A stretch of 64,000 bases of DNA from Daphnia carinata. Taxonomy: Eukaryota > Arthropoda > Branchiopoda > Diplostraca > Daphniidae. A program made the position numbers and the translations under genes. The stretch's first letter is position 1; each line of letters begins with the position of its first letter. Where the stretch lies: NCBI RefSeq assembly GCF_022539665.2, contig NC_081332.1, positions 4,789,803 to 4,853,802 on the forward strand. The letters run 5' to 3'. The notes beneath the pieces are model-generated. The model was not told where the DNA came from. It saw only the letters and a program-made list of their open reading frames with translations, and did not search any database. Of the stretch, positions 24,326 to 36,916 are shown piece after piece.

Positions 24326-27300
24326 TTATTTCATGGCCATTTTTTTCATGGCCAAGTTTTTAAGCTTGGGTTTGACTCCCTTTAGACGAGCAATTTTGAC
24401 TTTTTTGGCTACCCTCTTAGCGAAATGCTTTTTAATGCGTAATTGGGCCGCCTTCTCCGGACGCGTGACGCTATCCGCTTTGCGTATAGCCTGTCTGTCA
24501 CGTCGACGTACAGCCAAAATTCTGTTAGCGGCCACCACGGCTTCACTGTAGACTTCGGTACCAACCAACCCTAAAATTTTAAATCAAATTCAAAGATCGG
24601 TAAACACATGATAGTATATCGGTAAACCAAGAAAATATACCTTTGATAAGTTCTGAAACTTCTTGAGCTAGATCCTTAACCTCTTTCGGAGACCCGTCAT
24701 CGTTAATATCACGCGTTAAAGGCGAAACAAAAAATTTCAGGACATTTGCAAGACCTTCTTTTCCAGCAACTTGATTCAAGTCGACAGCAACAGCTGCCAT
24801 CCACTTGAATACAGCAAGACGCTAAAACAAATAACTAGTTCAGAACAGGGTTCTTAAAAATTGATGACAACAAAAATGTTACCTTTGTGGGAGTTGTGGG
24901 ATGAAGTACTACTTCGGCATTGATTTCTCTTCTCAATTTGCCCGTCAACCATGGAAGCGAAGGTGCCTTGATTTTTGTGTCCTCTTCAGCATCATCAGCT
25001 GGAATCCGATTTGCGACTTTGCCAATAAAAACCAAGTTCTTGATGACTTGATCAGCCAACTGATTGTCCAACAAATCGGATTGAAGTTGGGTTACCAAAT
25101 CCCTCGCAAGCGAACGAAGTCGTTTGGATATTTCGCCACATAACAAATAACTACGAGTCACTTTTTCCGTGGATGATGTAATGTAGGTCGTAATGTAGGT
25201 CGCTAGCTCATCAGGCTTGTGCCATCCCAATAAAGTTCCTACAAGTCGCGAGCTTAGAGTGCGAATCCAAAGATGTGGGTGTACCAGGTGATGGATAATC
25301 TTTCCCCACATTTGCTCGGCTACGTCAATGTTTTCTTCACTTTGCAAGCCAGTAGCGCAGTGTTGCGTCATTTTGATTATGGTATAAAATGTCTGTATAA
25401 GCAATAAATCCGCCTCACGGTCCTCTCTACCGTCCGAATCGCTGTGTGTTTGGTCCAATAACTTAACTATATCCGGCAGGACTTCCTTCAATCGGAATTC
25501 AAAAGTAGATTTTTCAGCTGCTACGAAAATTCCGCAAAGCTGAACAGCCAAGCGTTTGTGCGAGGCATTGTTTCCCCTTAGCCAAGTAAGGCACATCTGT
25601 TGTAAACAAAATATAATTAATATAGAAATGCAACAATATAAAAAACAACGAATAAAGATAAGTTAATACTTCAAAAAGTGTCGTGGCTGTTGGTGTGTTG
25701 AGCCTCTCAATCAGAATTCGAATCGCAGCAGCCATAGCTTTCACACAACTAGTTGATGTTTCATTGATCAAGTATGGGCTCATTGTCACCAAAAATAAGG
25801 TACTCTGCTGGCTGAGGAAATTTTTCGGAAAGGTATTGAAAAGGGAGACAAGAAACTCGATGGCAGACAGTCTCCCGGATTCTTTCTCGTAGTCCAGTTG
25901 CTTCAGGAAAAACTGCACATAGCGTAACAATTTTTTGCCCAAAGGATAGTCCACCATGTACTGCAAAACAACCTGTAAAACAAAACACACAATAATAATA
26001 TAAACTATAAGAACATGGTGTGGTCAAATACTAGTGACAAGTCAAACCGAAGGCGAGTTTGACCCAGAAATGAGACTGTAATTTGCCATTTTAATATACC
26101 ACTCTTGCCAGCAACTAAGCTTCTTAGCGAGCGTAATCGCCTGAATTCGTGGAACACTCAGGAATGAAACAATTATATAAGACACTTACTTTACGACTTT
26201 GTACACGAACAGGAACGGCTTCTGCTTTAATGCTGAGCTCGGCAACTCGCATCATCACATCGGGCAGTTCGTCTAGCGTTAGTTTTCTCTTCACTATAGC
26301 CTTCAAAACACCGAACGCAATTGACTGTTGTTTTGGATCGAACAACGCCTGTTCGGAATACACTAGCAAGACCCGCAGCTGCTCTGTATCTATAGCGTGG
26401 TTTGTCACATGGCGGACCAATATGGAGATGGCCTAATTGAAACATGTTCCATTAAAATCAATTAATGATTGCTCGATTAAGAGAAGGATACCGCTAATTG
26501 TTAAAATAGATTTGTACTAGATCAAATCAACATCCAATTTGATCCAGATATTACAATGCTATTTTGATTTTATTTACCACTCTTGCCAGCGATTAAGCTT
26601 CTTAGCGAGCGTAATCGCCTGAATTCGTGGAATGTCAATTTTAATATGGTTACAGGTAATGAGACAACATACCTTGAAAGCAGTTTGCACCATTTCCAAA
26701 TTTTCTCCGGCAGTACTACCAGAGTACTTGTGTAGAAGGGCGAAAACTGCTGTAGATATCTTGGATGCGTACTCCGTTATGCTGGGGAGCGGGACCCGAA
26801 GTAACGTGCAAATACATCTCAACGACAACGCTACCAACTATTTTTCAAATAAAACCCTTAGTTAGGAATCTGACTACGTTTTGCTTTAAGTTTTACCTTG
26901 GAATGAGGATCGGTTAAGTTGTTATAAATTATTGGCAAAATAGGATCTAGCATCGGAATCACACTCGTGCTTGCATTTTCGTGGCATTTTTCACGTTTTA
27001 AAATAAGGCTGAAGATGAGCAGACCGAATTCTACCACTATGTGGCTATTGATGATATAGGCCGATTTGGAAGCTCCAGTAACGGATGGTAAAGCCGCGGC
27101 AGCCACCTTTCTCTTAGGAGCAGGTGCCAGTATTAAAGAGTCCGTTCTCATGGGCCGGCCAGAAGCAGTCACATTTGGATCCTCTTGGACACGGGGTGCC
27201 GGTAATCGCAATTCGGGTATAGATAAAGATATCACACCGTGAACGAAAATTAACAACGGCGCGATTGACAGGCCAGAATTAGCAGCGAGTCCTAATGCGA

Positions 27301-30300
27301 CATTGTGCAGACATTCCTCAACTTTTCGAGTCATTTTGAAGGATTTTGTCGAAGCTAAGATCTAGAAAAGACATGTTATTAATATGCTTGTCTAGAAAAA
27401 GTCGGACACTGCCTTACCTCTTTGAAAGGCACTACCAGTCGGAGAAGATACGACTGAGAAACATGTTTTGCAATGATCTGCAGCGTATTGAAAGCTTTTA
27501 TTCCTTTGGCTTCTTTCAATTTGTTAACGATCTTTTCAACTTCTTTTTCATCTGCAGTGTCCCCGTAGAGTTCTTTTTTACAGAGCTGCAAACAGCAAAA
27601 TAAAGTTAATATTTTGTTCATTACTTAGGACAAAAGTTGGACTTTAAATTGTTGATAAAATACCTCAACAAGCGGATAAACAACGCCATCAAGTGACCCA
27701 TGTTTCAATTGACCTATTTCGCCCAACTTGGCCAATAGCGCATGCATAGTGAAGATGTAAACATGGACTTGATAACCCCGTTGAAGAAGAGGATTCGCGG
27801 CTTCCATAAGCGCACCCAGGTGTTCGGGACCAAGAGAAATTACCATCTCAATCAACGTATTACGAGCAGTTTCACGTACGCTGTTACAGCGCGACTTCAA
27901 GAAAGTGCAAACTTTCGAAAACATTCTATCAAAAGACAAAACTTATATAAGTATTTTTATGAACATCAACATTTAACAATGGCTAATATCATTTGTTACC
28001 CTGGTAAACTACGCTCCAAGGTTCCTGGTGGAAGATTCTTCAGAAGATTAACGAGGGCCAATGCAATGGGAACACGCAAGATTTCGTCATCTTCCGGGTA
28101 ATGATCCTTTACTGCTTTGTGCTGCTTGTCTCGATTGGTGCGTGCCGTGAGAATGGCATTAAGTTCAGGAAGCAGTTGCTGTGCAATCACCGAATGAATT
28201 TTGGTTGCCATAGTGCCATCAAGTAAAGGTATTTCCTCTTCTTCAGGTGCCATTTCCGGAAGTTCAGAGCTAGGTTCTTGTTGATCAATGACTTCAGCAT
28301 CAATGGTAGGCGTGCCATCTTCAACAGGAGCGGCAACGGATGACTCTTCCAAGGTTTCTTCTGTGTCTGCGACAATAGGCACATCTGCTTTCGTTTCAGC
28401 TGTTTTAGCAGCTATTGCTTTTGCAGCATAGTAGGATTTAAACTTCGAATGTTTCAAATCAAAGTGAAATGCGTTCAAAATAGCAACTACGGCTTTGACA
28501 GCCTGTTTCTGGTATTCAATTTGGCGCGTCATGTTGGACAAATAGAAGCGAAGAAGTTTCTCGTAATTGTGCCAAGAAAGGCAACGAGCAATGGCCTGTA
28601 GACTTTCAAGTGCAGCATCTATCAAGTGGTTATGTTTGGCATATTCTTCGTTAAACAGATAACAAGTTGCCAACGGTAAAAGATATTGAGTGATTGTTTC
28701 GCCATTGATGGAAGTCTTATCTGCTTTTAGAACACCGGTTAACCTGGAAGGGAAGGAAGAGGGAAGTTGAAGATGTTTAAAAAGGAATAGCTTATTTTTA
28801 TTTACTAGGAACATTTTTTAAATTTATACCTGAGTAAAGCACGTGAGCGTCGATGCGTTTGTAAGTGCCGACAGTTTTCGAAGAAATCTACTTCAACATC
28901 TCCCTCTTTTCTAAGTTTCCGTAGGCTATTGAGGGACGCATTCATTGCGCTGCAATTGGACACGGCCTTACTAAGGATTGAGATTCCCTCGTGCCTCACA
29001 GTTTCAATGGAAGAGCGGACCAGTAATCGTAATTGCGGGATAAAATGTTCATTCAGCATAATTTTTCCATACTTCAAACGGCTGAAGGTAGCTGTCATAA
29101 TTTGGAGAGTCAATGAAGCATTGTCTCTTAAAGAAGAATCATTTTCCTGTAAAAAGAGATGGAATTGTAAGTGAGATGCTTAAAATAAAAAGAAATATAT
29201 AACATAAAAATTGAATTGTTTGCAACGTAACAATATTGTAATTCCAAAAACTTGGATACATTGATTATGAAACGATGCAATTAATATACCACTAATGCCA
29301 GCGATCACACTGCGGAACGAGTAGTAACTGCCTGAATTTCGTGGTGCCCAAAATATTGGTTAAAAGTAGACCACTTACCGTTCTCACGAAGTTGAACGAA
29401 TTATACAATGCCAGGGCGGTCCACTCGAAAGAGGGAGTACCAGACTCTAGCGTAATGTTGATTTCTTTATGAGTGTGCAGACGATGGGTGTAGTCGGGTT
29501 CTTCGAGACGTTGAGGGTCCCACTTGTTCATCGAGGACACCAGTTGGCCGAGAGGCCCTTGAGAAGGATCTCGTTCACAAATCACTTCCAAAACTCTACA
29601 CAAACCCTGCCGAACATTTCTTCCTTCGATGGTACCAAAAAGCGTAGCTAATGGGCTGTAAAAAAAAAATTTATGTAAACGCAAATGATAATTAAGTAAT
29701 AAGTAAAAGTTTGCCTTACCTAATGAATTCATGTGGGTTGACGGCATTTTGTACTAAATTAGCCAAAGTGCTGAGGTAATGTATAAGTTTTTCTTCGAGG
29801 TTTGCACTTTTGCGGTTGCGAAACACGGCCACTTTGATCGCTGGAATAATCATGCGAGCCAGTTCAGTGCTCAACTGAGCTTCTTTGACGTATTCGGATA
29901 CACGCATCAGGACATTCAAGTCTCTTCCATTCAATCCTTGCGTGATAAACTTGCGTAAATATGTGAGAACAGATGACAAGTGCGGGATAAGAAGTGTCGA
30001 CCCATAATTGACTCTGCTTTCACTTCCAACATCATCTACCAGCATCGCATCCTTCGACCAATCCCACTCGACCGAAAAGTTTGGCTTTATATAGATAGGC
30101 TCTTCTTTTTCTTCGTCGTCTTCTTCACCAACCGTGCCATAATCTGCTGTTGTGACCAATTTGTCGACAATGTCCATAACAAACGAGCAAACGGAAGTCA
30201 CTGCCTTTCCACTGGCAAGTAAAGCCAGCAACGGTTGCAACACGGAAAGCTCTGGGCGATCCGGGTGAGCTTTGCCAAACAGGACAAAGAACCTGGTCAA

Positions 30301-33300
30301 CACAAGGGTAATTTTAAAATGCAATAGATAAATAAATAGACAAACAAATAAGAAAATTAATAAATCAAGAAAGAAATACTAACCTCGAATTTTCAGACCA
30401 AACTTGAAATAAACGAAGCATCGGAGTAGTACCGGAATAAGCTTGATCGGATAACATTTCAAGTTGAGGCCAAATATAGACGTGAAAGACTGCTTCAATT
30501 TCTTCTGGTGTCCAAGGATAACGCTCGAACTTTTTGAAGAACTGTGTGATTCGTTGCCAGCCAATTGTTCGCAAGTTCTTTAACTGGCCAATGTGCTTCG
30601 GTTCTACTTCGTTTCGTTTAGCAAGCAAACCCATAACATGGGCACTGATATTCAAGAGCATGTGTAGAAGTTTTGGCAATGTAGATTTCATAATATTTCC
30701 AAGTTTGGAGAAAATGGTACCCATAAGGACCAACGCTCCTTGGATTCTCTTGAGAGGTAGCGCAAGTTTTGGGTCAGCTTCCCGCATCATTCGCACTACA
30801 TGCTGATCGATACCTTCGGTTTTTGTAAAGTCGCTGAATAGTTGAAACGCCAAGTCAAGAAAGACATCGATTTCCGAATCGGCAAGACCAGCAATGTAGC
30901 GAAGAATGACAGCTTGTCGAAACTGGATATTATCTTTACCAGACGATCCAGACCCCGCCTTGAACATCATTTTTCCATACAGTATTCTGATAAGAATCGA
31001 TGTCAAACCCGCTCGATGTTCCAGCTTGATGGATGAACTGAGAGTATCGATCGAAAAAGCTGTGATTTCAGTACGAAATGACTTGTCATCAAGCAGGCGA
31101 TATAAATTTTCCTTGTAGGGCGTTAAGTACGGGTATCCATATGCCATCAGGCAATCGAGAGCTTGTTTTTGGATGTCACCGAAACGATGGGAAAGGAGAC
31201 GGAGCAAAATTTTCGTCACTTCGGGCTCACGTGTCATTTTTTGAGGTTGCTGAAAAGACGCCAAAACCGAGAGATAGGAAGACAACAGTTTCATTATGTT
31301 TCCTTTTTCTCCCTTTGTTGATTCCACCTTGACATCAGTGGTAAGGTTTTGCGTCTGTGCGATGTTTCCGTCATTGACACAATATTCAGTGTTCCAAAAA
31401 TTTAGAAACAAAGGGACGATGACGTTGTGCTCTTTTTCAGTTACGCTTCCGATTCGCGAGAGTCCAGACCACGCTAAAGAACGGGTGTTGGTAAAATCAA
31501 TCCGCTCGACATCGACTGTTAGTTTCAAGTATTCCATTTCTGCCGACGGATCACGAATTTCTTCTGCTTCGCATAGGCGAACGTTTTCCAAGAAAGGCAG
31601 GTATACTGACCAAAACTTGGACGATTCCATGCTGAAAGCATGTGACTCGATGAGCTTGAGGACCGGTTCCCACAATGGTCGGAAGTTGATGTAAAGTTGA
31701 CTTAGCAAATATTGCAAGGGAGCTTTTGCAAAGTGCCCACCAACGGGAAGACTGTGAATTACACGTTCAGCTTCTAGATTTTGCAGATGTACTAATTTCT
31801 CTCTTTGCTCACGGACACCCGCAGGAATCAGCTCCGCATTCAGACAAATTTGGAAAATCGGTGTTGGATTCACATTTTCTGGTGGGGCCGGCATTGGCGG
31901 CGAAAAAAGCGACAATATGTGAAGAGTCAGCAATCTAACCTGTAATGTAAGTGTATGCTTTTAGAAATAAGAACTTTAATAACTGGGAAATTGTTTTCTT
32001 TTACCTCGTGATAGGGAGATCCAAGATTTTGTCCAATTACATCATAGATCTCACAGAGGACTTCCAATGAGAACGTGTTTTGATTATCTATTTCGTGAAG
32101 ACTTGTCAGATAAAAATCTGCTGCACGTAGATAAAATATGCTAGTGGACATGGTATCATTGAGGAATGCCGATCGGATCATCGTCCAGGGGACATCTTTT
32201 TCTAGGTCCGACGAAAAATGTCGAACACCTAAGATGGCAAGACTCAATACCAGTCCCAGTCTTTCGGAATAATCCACTAGGCAGGTAACTTTGGCACGTT
32301 TCGTTTGTGGTTCTTCAGGATTTGCTTCCACTATATTCGCAACCTCTTTGATTATTTTCGTTAGGATTCTTGTAGCTTTCGCGGAATCCATGGGTCGGAG
32401 ATTAGGCAGACAAACAAGCGCATTTATGTACGTTTGAAAATCTTCGTTCACCATTTTTTCCACTTTACTCTCTAGAATTGACTGGACGAGATCAGGAACA
32501 CTTTTGGCGTCCGATGCTTTTCTCATTGCGAAGGTGAATTCGAGGGGATAGATTTTGAAGTTGCTCATATCATATCCGCTTTTAGGAAGTGAGCCTTTAA
32601 TGGAGACGAGACTTGCCAGATTTTTCAACATGAGCGAACGTGTGCCCTGATCTTTCTTGCAAAGGGCATGGCAATACGAGATGTAATGTGGGAGCACATG
32701 GGATTCAAAAAATCCGTGAGAAGACACTTGTAGAGTAAAATCCAGGACAGTATCAGGTTTCCAGTGGTAAGTGTAGGCCAATTGACCAAGTTTCGATGTT
32801 TGTTCAATCGGCAATCTGACTTTGGCCGATTGCATGAGTGCGGCAACCGTCGCCGACACGCTTTTTTGCTCATCTCCTTCCAAGCCTTCTTCACTTAAAA
32901 GAGAGGCGAGTGTTTTTGATAGCGTAAGCGAGTCCGTGACAAGTTCACCCTCCTTGAATTCCACCCACTGTTGAAACAGAAGTAGTAATCCTAAAATTCC
33001 TGGTCTGTTTGATGACTTGATGGCTTCCTAAAACCCAAAACATAATGATAAACTATGATTTGCAGAATGCTGAAACTATTTTTGTGTTTTACCAGCAGAA
33101 TGTTCCAGACTCTAGCACAATGCAACTGGGAGGTGTGCCTTGCCATCAGGATAAAGCAAAGATTTACAGCATTGAAGACTGGATCATCAGAAACATTTTC
33201 TTTAATGCAGCTGATAGATTTCAAGTAAATGGGCAGAAAAATTTCCAGTGAAGTGTGGAACTGATTCTTGACGCCCTTGACAATTTGGAACAAAAGCTGG

Positions 33301-34177
33301 CCCACTCCCTGACTGTCTCCTGCATTTTCCCTTAGCTTTCTGAAAATCAATTCCACAAAACCAGTGTGGTCTCCAACTTTCCGTCCAATAAATGCAAAGC
33401 TTTCTGTGGCAAACTGTTGAACATGATCTGGTTGTGTGGATGCCAGGAGGGGAAGAAGAAGTCCATACACATTGTCAATGTCTTTAACTAACAACCGCCA
33501 CAAGTTTTTGTATAAATAAGCTAAGGTAGTAAAAGTCCATTCAGTTATATCAGGGTCTCTTGTTTGAAGAAGGCCAACTAACTTAAGGAAAAACTCTGGG
33601 AACTTTGGGTAAAAATCTGACTGCAGATCCTTTGCAACAGCAACCACCAATCTACAATTAGACAATAAACATTTAACCTACATCTTAACATGAAATTTCT
33701 TTAAATATATACTCTAGTATGGGCTCCAAAAATAGCTGATTTTCTTTGTCAATGTGCTCCAAAAGCAAGTTTATAACTTTTTCTTCATGTAGAAGCAGTT
33801 GACCCAAGCTTTGAATGTCTCTCCCAAGCCTCCTACAAAAGATGGTAAAGCCTTCTGTGCAGTTAAGGTCTGCCCATTTCTCCAATGCCTCGTAAAAGAA
33901 GGTCTCTGTCTCATCTGGAATAGCATTCCTTTTGAGGTTAATTCGGTGAATGACATCAACGTTCACAGAAGAGAGCCGCTCAGCAAAGGTTTTGAACTAT
34001 GAAAAAAAAAAACTGGTGTTACAAAATAACAATTTGCTTTTGCTCTGTGCCTAGTTGTAAATTAATGCCACACAGCATTCATCAGGTTAGAGTAATCTGT
34101 ATCTTTAAATGATATAACTTTTATCTTACCTTGAAAGTATTTTCGTCCTTGTGTTTAGTTGGCTTAGTTTTCACCAT
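24326..34177 (-). CDS. UTP20: UTP20 / DRIM, HEAT-repeat subunit of the small-subunit processome
   Basis: Very large nucleolar scaffold of HEAT repeats needed for processing of 18S pre-rRNA. Starts MVKTKPTKHKD at 34177 and ends in a very basic tail (RIKKHFAKRVAKKVKIAR) at 24326. About 18 exons give roughly 2,700 aa, close to the usual size. Recognisable parts: RLVVAVAKDLQSDFYPKFPEF and WTFTTLAYLYKNLWRLLVKD near the N terminus; RFYLSNMTRQIEYQKQAVKA and PGTLERSLPG in the middle; and VQYMVDYPLGKKL-type sequence (YMVDYPLGKKLLRYVQFFL) late. An acidic, low-complexity insertion (ETKADVPIVADTEE through APEEEEIPLLDG) lies at about 28230-28400. Most introns are about 60-130 bp. Three are over 200 bp (25973-26189, 26433-26672, 29147-29378), and each contains an H/ACA snoRNA candidate. 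The final exons were assigned by frame and local similarity, so exact boundaries may be off by a few bases. Confidence 0.93.
26016..26155 (-). ncRNA. Candidate box H/ACA snoRNA A, in a UTP20 intron
   Basis: Lies in the 217-bp intron 25973-26189, about 34 nt from the donor and 43 nt from the acceptor. Hairpin 1: outer stem CCAC/GTGG, an 8-by-8 internal loop (GAATTCAG and TGGCAAGA), then inner stem GCGATTA/TAGTTGC. Hinge ATATTA at 26092-26097 fits box H (ANANNA). Hairpin 2: lower stem GG-CAAAT/ATTTG-CC with single bulges, and upper stem GTCAAAC/GTTTGAC closed by an 8-9 nt loop. It ends ACA followed by three bases (CCA) at 26016. The total of about 140 nt is normal for the class. Target unknown. 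Confidence 0.78.
26496..26634 (-). ncRNA. Candidate box H/ACA snoRNA B, in a UTP20 intron
   Basis: Lies in the 240-bp intron 26433-26672, about 38 nt from the donor and 63 nt from the acceptor. Hairpin 1 is nearly identical to candidate A, with inner stem GCGATTA/TAATCGC fully paired. Box H is AAATAA at 26570-26575. Hairpin 2 has a different sequence but a clear fold: lower stem AAAATAG/CTATTTT and upper stem GATCAAAT/ATTTGATC. It ends ACA plus ATT at 26496. The changes in the hairpin 1 stem between A and B keep pairing by G-U or Watson-Crick pairs. Confidence 0.8.
29214..29346 (-). ncRNA. Candidate box H/ACA snoRNA C, in a UTP20 intron
   Basis: Lies in the 232-bp intron 29147-29378, about 32 nt from the donor and 67 nt from the acceptor. 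Hairpin 1 keeps the outer stem ACCAC/GTGGT, the pocket bases TTCAG and TGGCA next to the inner stem, and a mostly paired inner stem GCAGTTAC/GTGATCGC despite many changes from A and B. Box H is ATATTA at 29282-29287. Hairpin 2: lower stem TTGCAtCGT/ACGtTGCAA with one T-T mismatch, upper stem TCCAA/TTGGA with a 4-nt loop. It ends ACA plus ATT at 29214. Confidence 0.78.
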
Positions 34178-34308
34178 GATGGATGGCTATTAGTTGACAA
34201 TAAGTTTAAAGCATTTATGACATTCGTTCATTAAATTGCAAGGCTTCTTATGAACCACGTGAACATATCCACTCTTCACAATGCGAACCGCGATTGACAC
34301 GAGGTGCT

Positions 34309-34454
34309 AGCAGACGAAAGCATTAAAACAGAGGGCACCGTTGCCAATTTAGATGATAGCAGACGAAAGCATTAAAACAGAGCGCACCGTTGCCATTTAG
34401 GTGCCAGCAGACGAAAGCATTAAAAAAGAGAGCACCGTTGCCAATTTAGGTTAT
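34309..34454. repeat. Three tandem copies of a 48-49 bp unit upstream of UTP20
   Basis: Copies begin at about 34309, 34358 and 34406, each with agcagacgaaagcattaaa followed by gcaccgttgcca. They sit 130-280 bp upstream of the UTP20 start codon, so they may act in its promoter. The copies differ at only a few positions. Confidence 0.85.
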
Positions 34455-34933
34455 AAAAATGGAAGATCCCGTTCTCGCTTGGTTTGTAAGCAGTCATAGC
34501 ACCCTAGAGCTTTTAAGCATAAAAATTGACACTGCCATTTTAAAATACAATGAAAGTAACTCCTTTACATAAATGCTCCCACAATTATTATGCACGGTTT
34601 TAAATACATAGGAGGTAATATGTATAGATCAGGACTCTTAACGGGGAAAGTTATAGAAGTTAACTTTGTACCAAGATACGCCAACATTCTTTTTTTCTTC
34701 AAAAGTTGAACATGCTTTCCTGTAGAAAATTGATCCCTTAAACGCAAAAAAAAAACTAAGGGAGGTGGGCGGTATAGCTAGTGTTGGGTTGCAGCTTTCA
34801 CTTCCGCTTGTTTCCTACAAGTTACACTGTAACATGACAGTTGATTGAAATAAACCAGAACCGACTTTTTTTTTCAACCTTTTTTACTTTTTAAAAGTAT
34901 ATAACGAGTATATTACTTGAGGTAAACACATGT
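34455..34933. other. Spacer between UTP20 promoter repeats and the thioredoxin-domain gene
   Basis: AT-rich, without an open frame that I can support. The right part should be the 3' UTR of the thioredoxin-domain gene. Confidence 0.4.
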
Positions 34934-36609
34934 CTAAAGCTCATCTTTCTCCTGCTTTTCATTCAAAAGTTTGGCGACAAAAAAATACATGTCGTCTAAA
35001 CTGCGGTTTCCATCGTATTCCTCTACCTTTGCACCATTTGAATAGAGGAACATTGTGGGGAAACCATTGACCTATTGTTTCAATTAAACCGCAATTAATT
35101 TAACGCTTTCAATCGATATTACGAAGACAACCTTTTGGTCGGCACAGAGCTGGCGGTTCGATCCCTCAGTGCAGTCAACTTTGGCAATTTTTACTCCAGC
35201 TTTGCCGACAAATTTAGTTCCCAATTCGTCCCACTGCATATACCATTAGTTGTTATTTTAACTTTTCTAAAGATCAATAGAAACATTTACCGTAGGTGAC
35301 ATCCTTTTGCAATGACCACACCTGCAAAAAAAAAAATTGTGACGAAAGGCTAATTTCCAAAAGGCCACTAATTTTCCTTACCATGGTGCATAAAATTTTA
35401 CAAAGGTAACTCCTGATGCTATTCCATTTTCAAAATTGGAGTCCACAAGCTGAACAACAGGACTAGAACCAGTCACAGTTGTCTTTTCCTATATTTTGGT
35501 CGATAAAAATTGTGTTGTTTTATTTAATAATTGTGCATAAAACTTACAGTTTTTGCTTCAGCAGCCTCACCATCGCCGCCTTTCATTCGTTCAATAAAAG
35601 CTTTAAGATCTTCGTGGGTTCTCGTTCCTTGGTATTTTTCAACCTATAAAAAGAAAAAAGAAAATCACTTAATCAGGCTATGTACTCAAACAACTAAAAA
35701 ATTGCCATGCACATACTTTCTTTCCGTCTTTAATCCAAAGCAGCGTAGGATATCCCTTAACGTCGAATTCATTACACAAGTTACGAGACTGAGTGCAGTC
35801 AACCTTTCCGATAGTAACACTGTTGTCATGTCCAATTGATTGGGCAAGACTATCCCAAGTACCCGCCATTTTTTGGCAATGCCCACACCACGGAGCAAAA
35901 AATTTCACAAAGTGTTCTCCAGAGGCAACATGCTCGTGAAAATTATCTTCAGAAAGGTCCACAGCACCCTTAAGAGGCTCAGTGTTAGTTTCAACAACCT
36001 TCTCCTGAGAATGATGAAAAAAAAATGTTAAAACCTTGAGACATATACCAAAATTAGACCAGATTACTTTATTATCTGGTAATCCTAGCGTTTCTTTAAT
36101 AAAGCTCAACAATGAACTAAGGTCCCTTGGACCTCTATGGCGCTGTGATTCTGTTACTCCTTTAGAGAAGAATTTCAACCTGTGCAATTCAAAGATGTAA
36201 ACAAAGTGAGTAAGGTATTTGATTTGTGCAAACTTTACGTTGGGTAGCCAGTGACATCTTGTTGGGAGCAAAGGGAAGTTGCTGTAGTGCAATCTACTTC
36301 TGCAATTACCACTTTCTCATCTACTTTTGACTGAACAGTACTAGCTAGCTCAGCCCATGTTGGTTTTAAACGTTCACAGTGACCACACCTGCAAAAATTG
36401 ATTTTCTCAAATTATTCCCTGTTAATGACTAAAGCCTAAAACTTTACTTACCATGGTGCAAAAAACATAACAAAGTGGTGATTTTTTGATAATTCTGTAG
36501 AAAAGTTGTCACCATCAAGTTTTACCACTTGACTAGTGCCTGCATCAGCCTCATTTCCTGCAACTATCTTCAACAATAAGGTAATGGCAAAAAAGGTGCA
36601 ATATCCCAT
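34934..36609 (-). CDS. TXNDC5: Thioredoxin domain-containing protein 5 (ERp46 / pretaporter type)
   Basis: Protein disulfide isomerase of the ER lumen. The start MGYCTFFAITLLLKIVAG is a signal peptide and the last residues are KDEL, the ER retrieval signal, just before TAG at 34934. Between them are three thioredoxin domains. Each has a CGHC active site within FAPW/YAPW-CGHC (near 36395, 35890 and 35320), split or flanked by short introns, and a later cis-proline loop (GYPT or GFPT). Three domains plus KDEL is the architecture of TXNDC5, known in Drosophila as prtp, where it is also an engulfment ligand for Draper. About ten exons, introns mostly 60-75 bp. The protein is about 400 aa, as expected. 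Confidence 0.93.
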
Positions 36610-36916
36610 TTTCTAACAGAGCAAAAAAATACAATTTTACTTCTGATCACACGTGACGTTTTTCGTTGCAAGATATGTGCGGATTGTCTGCTGAAAATGT
36701 AACAATCTACCTTTCCTTGCTGGATGAAAATTGGCAGGTTGCCGGTAAAAATGACGAGCTATGCTTAGACTGACACGTGTAATATTTTGCAGCTAATGCT
36801 TCCTTGGGATGAAGCACAAATAGAATAAACGGATCCTTATCAGCCTACACACGATATCGTAGGGCGTTATTTATTTTATTTCTATTCAGATCATCCGGTA
36901 AAACAAAACTATAAAT

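Noticed and set aside
26564-26636. Coding exon of UTP20 (IPRIQAITLAKKLNRWQEW)
   Set aside because: It can be read in frame, but the neighbouring exons join without a gap relative to known UTP20. The sequence recurs in two other introns with paired stems, which fits an RNA better.
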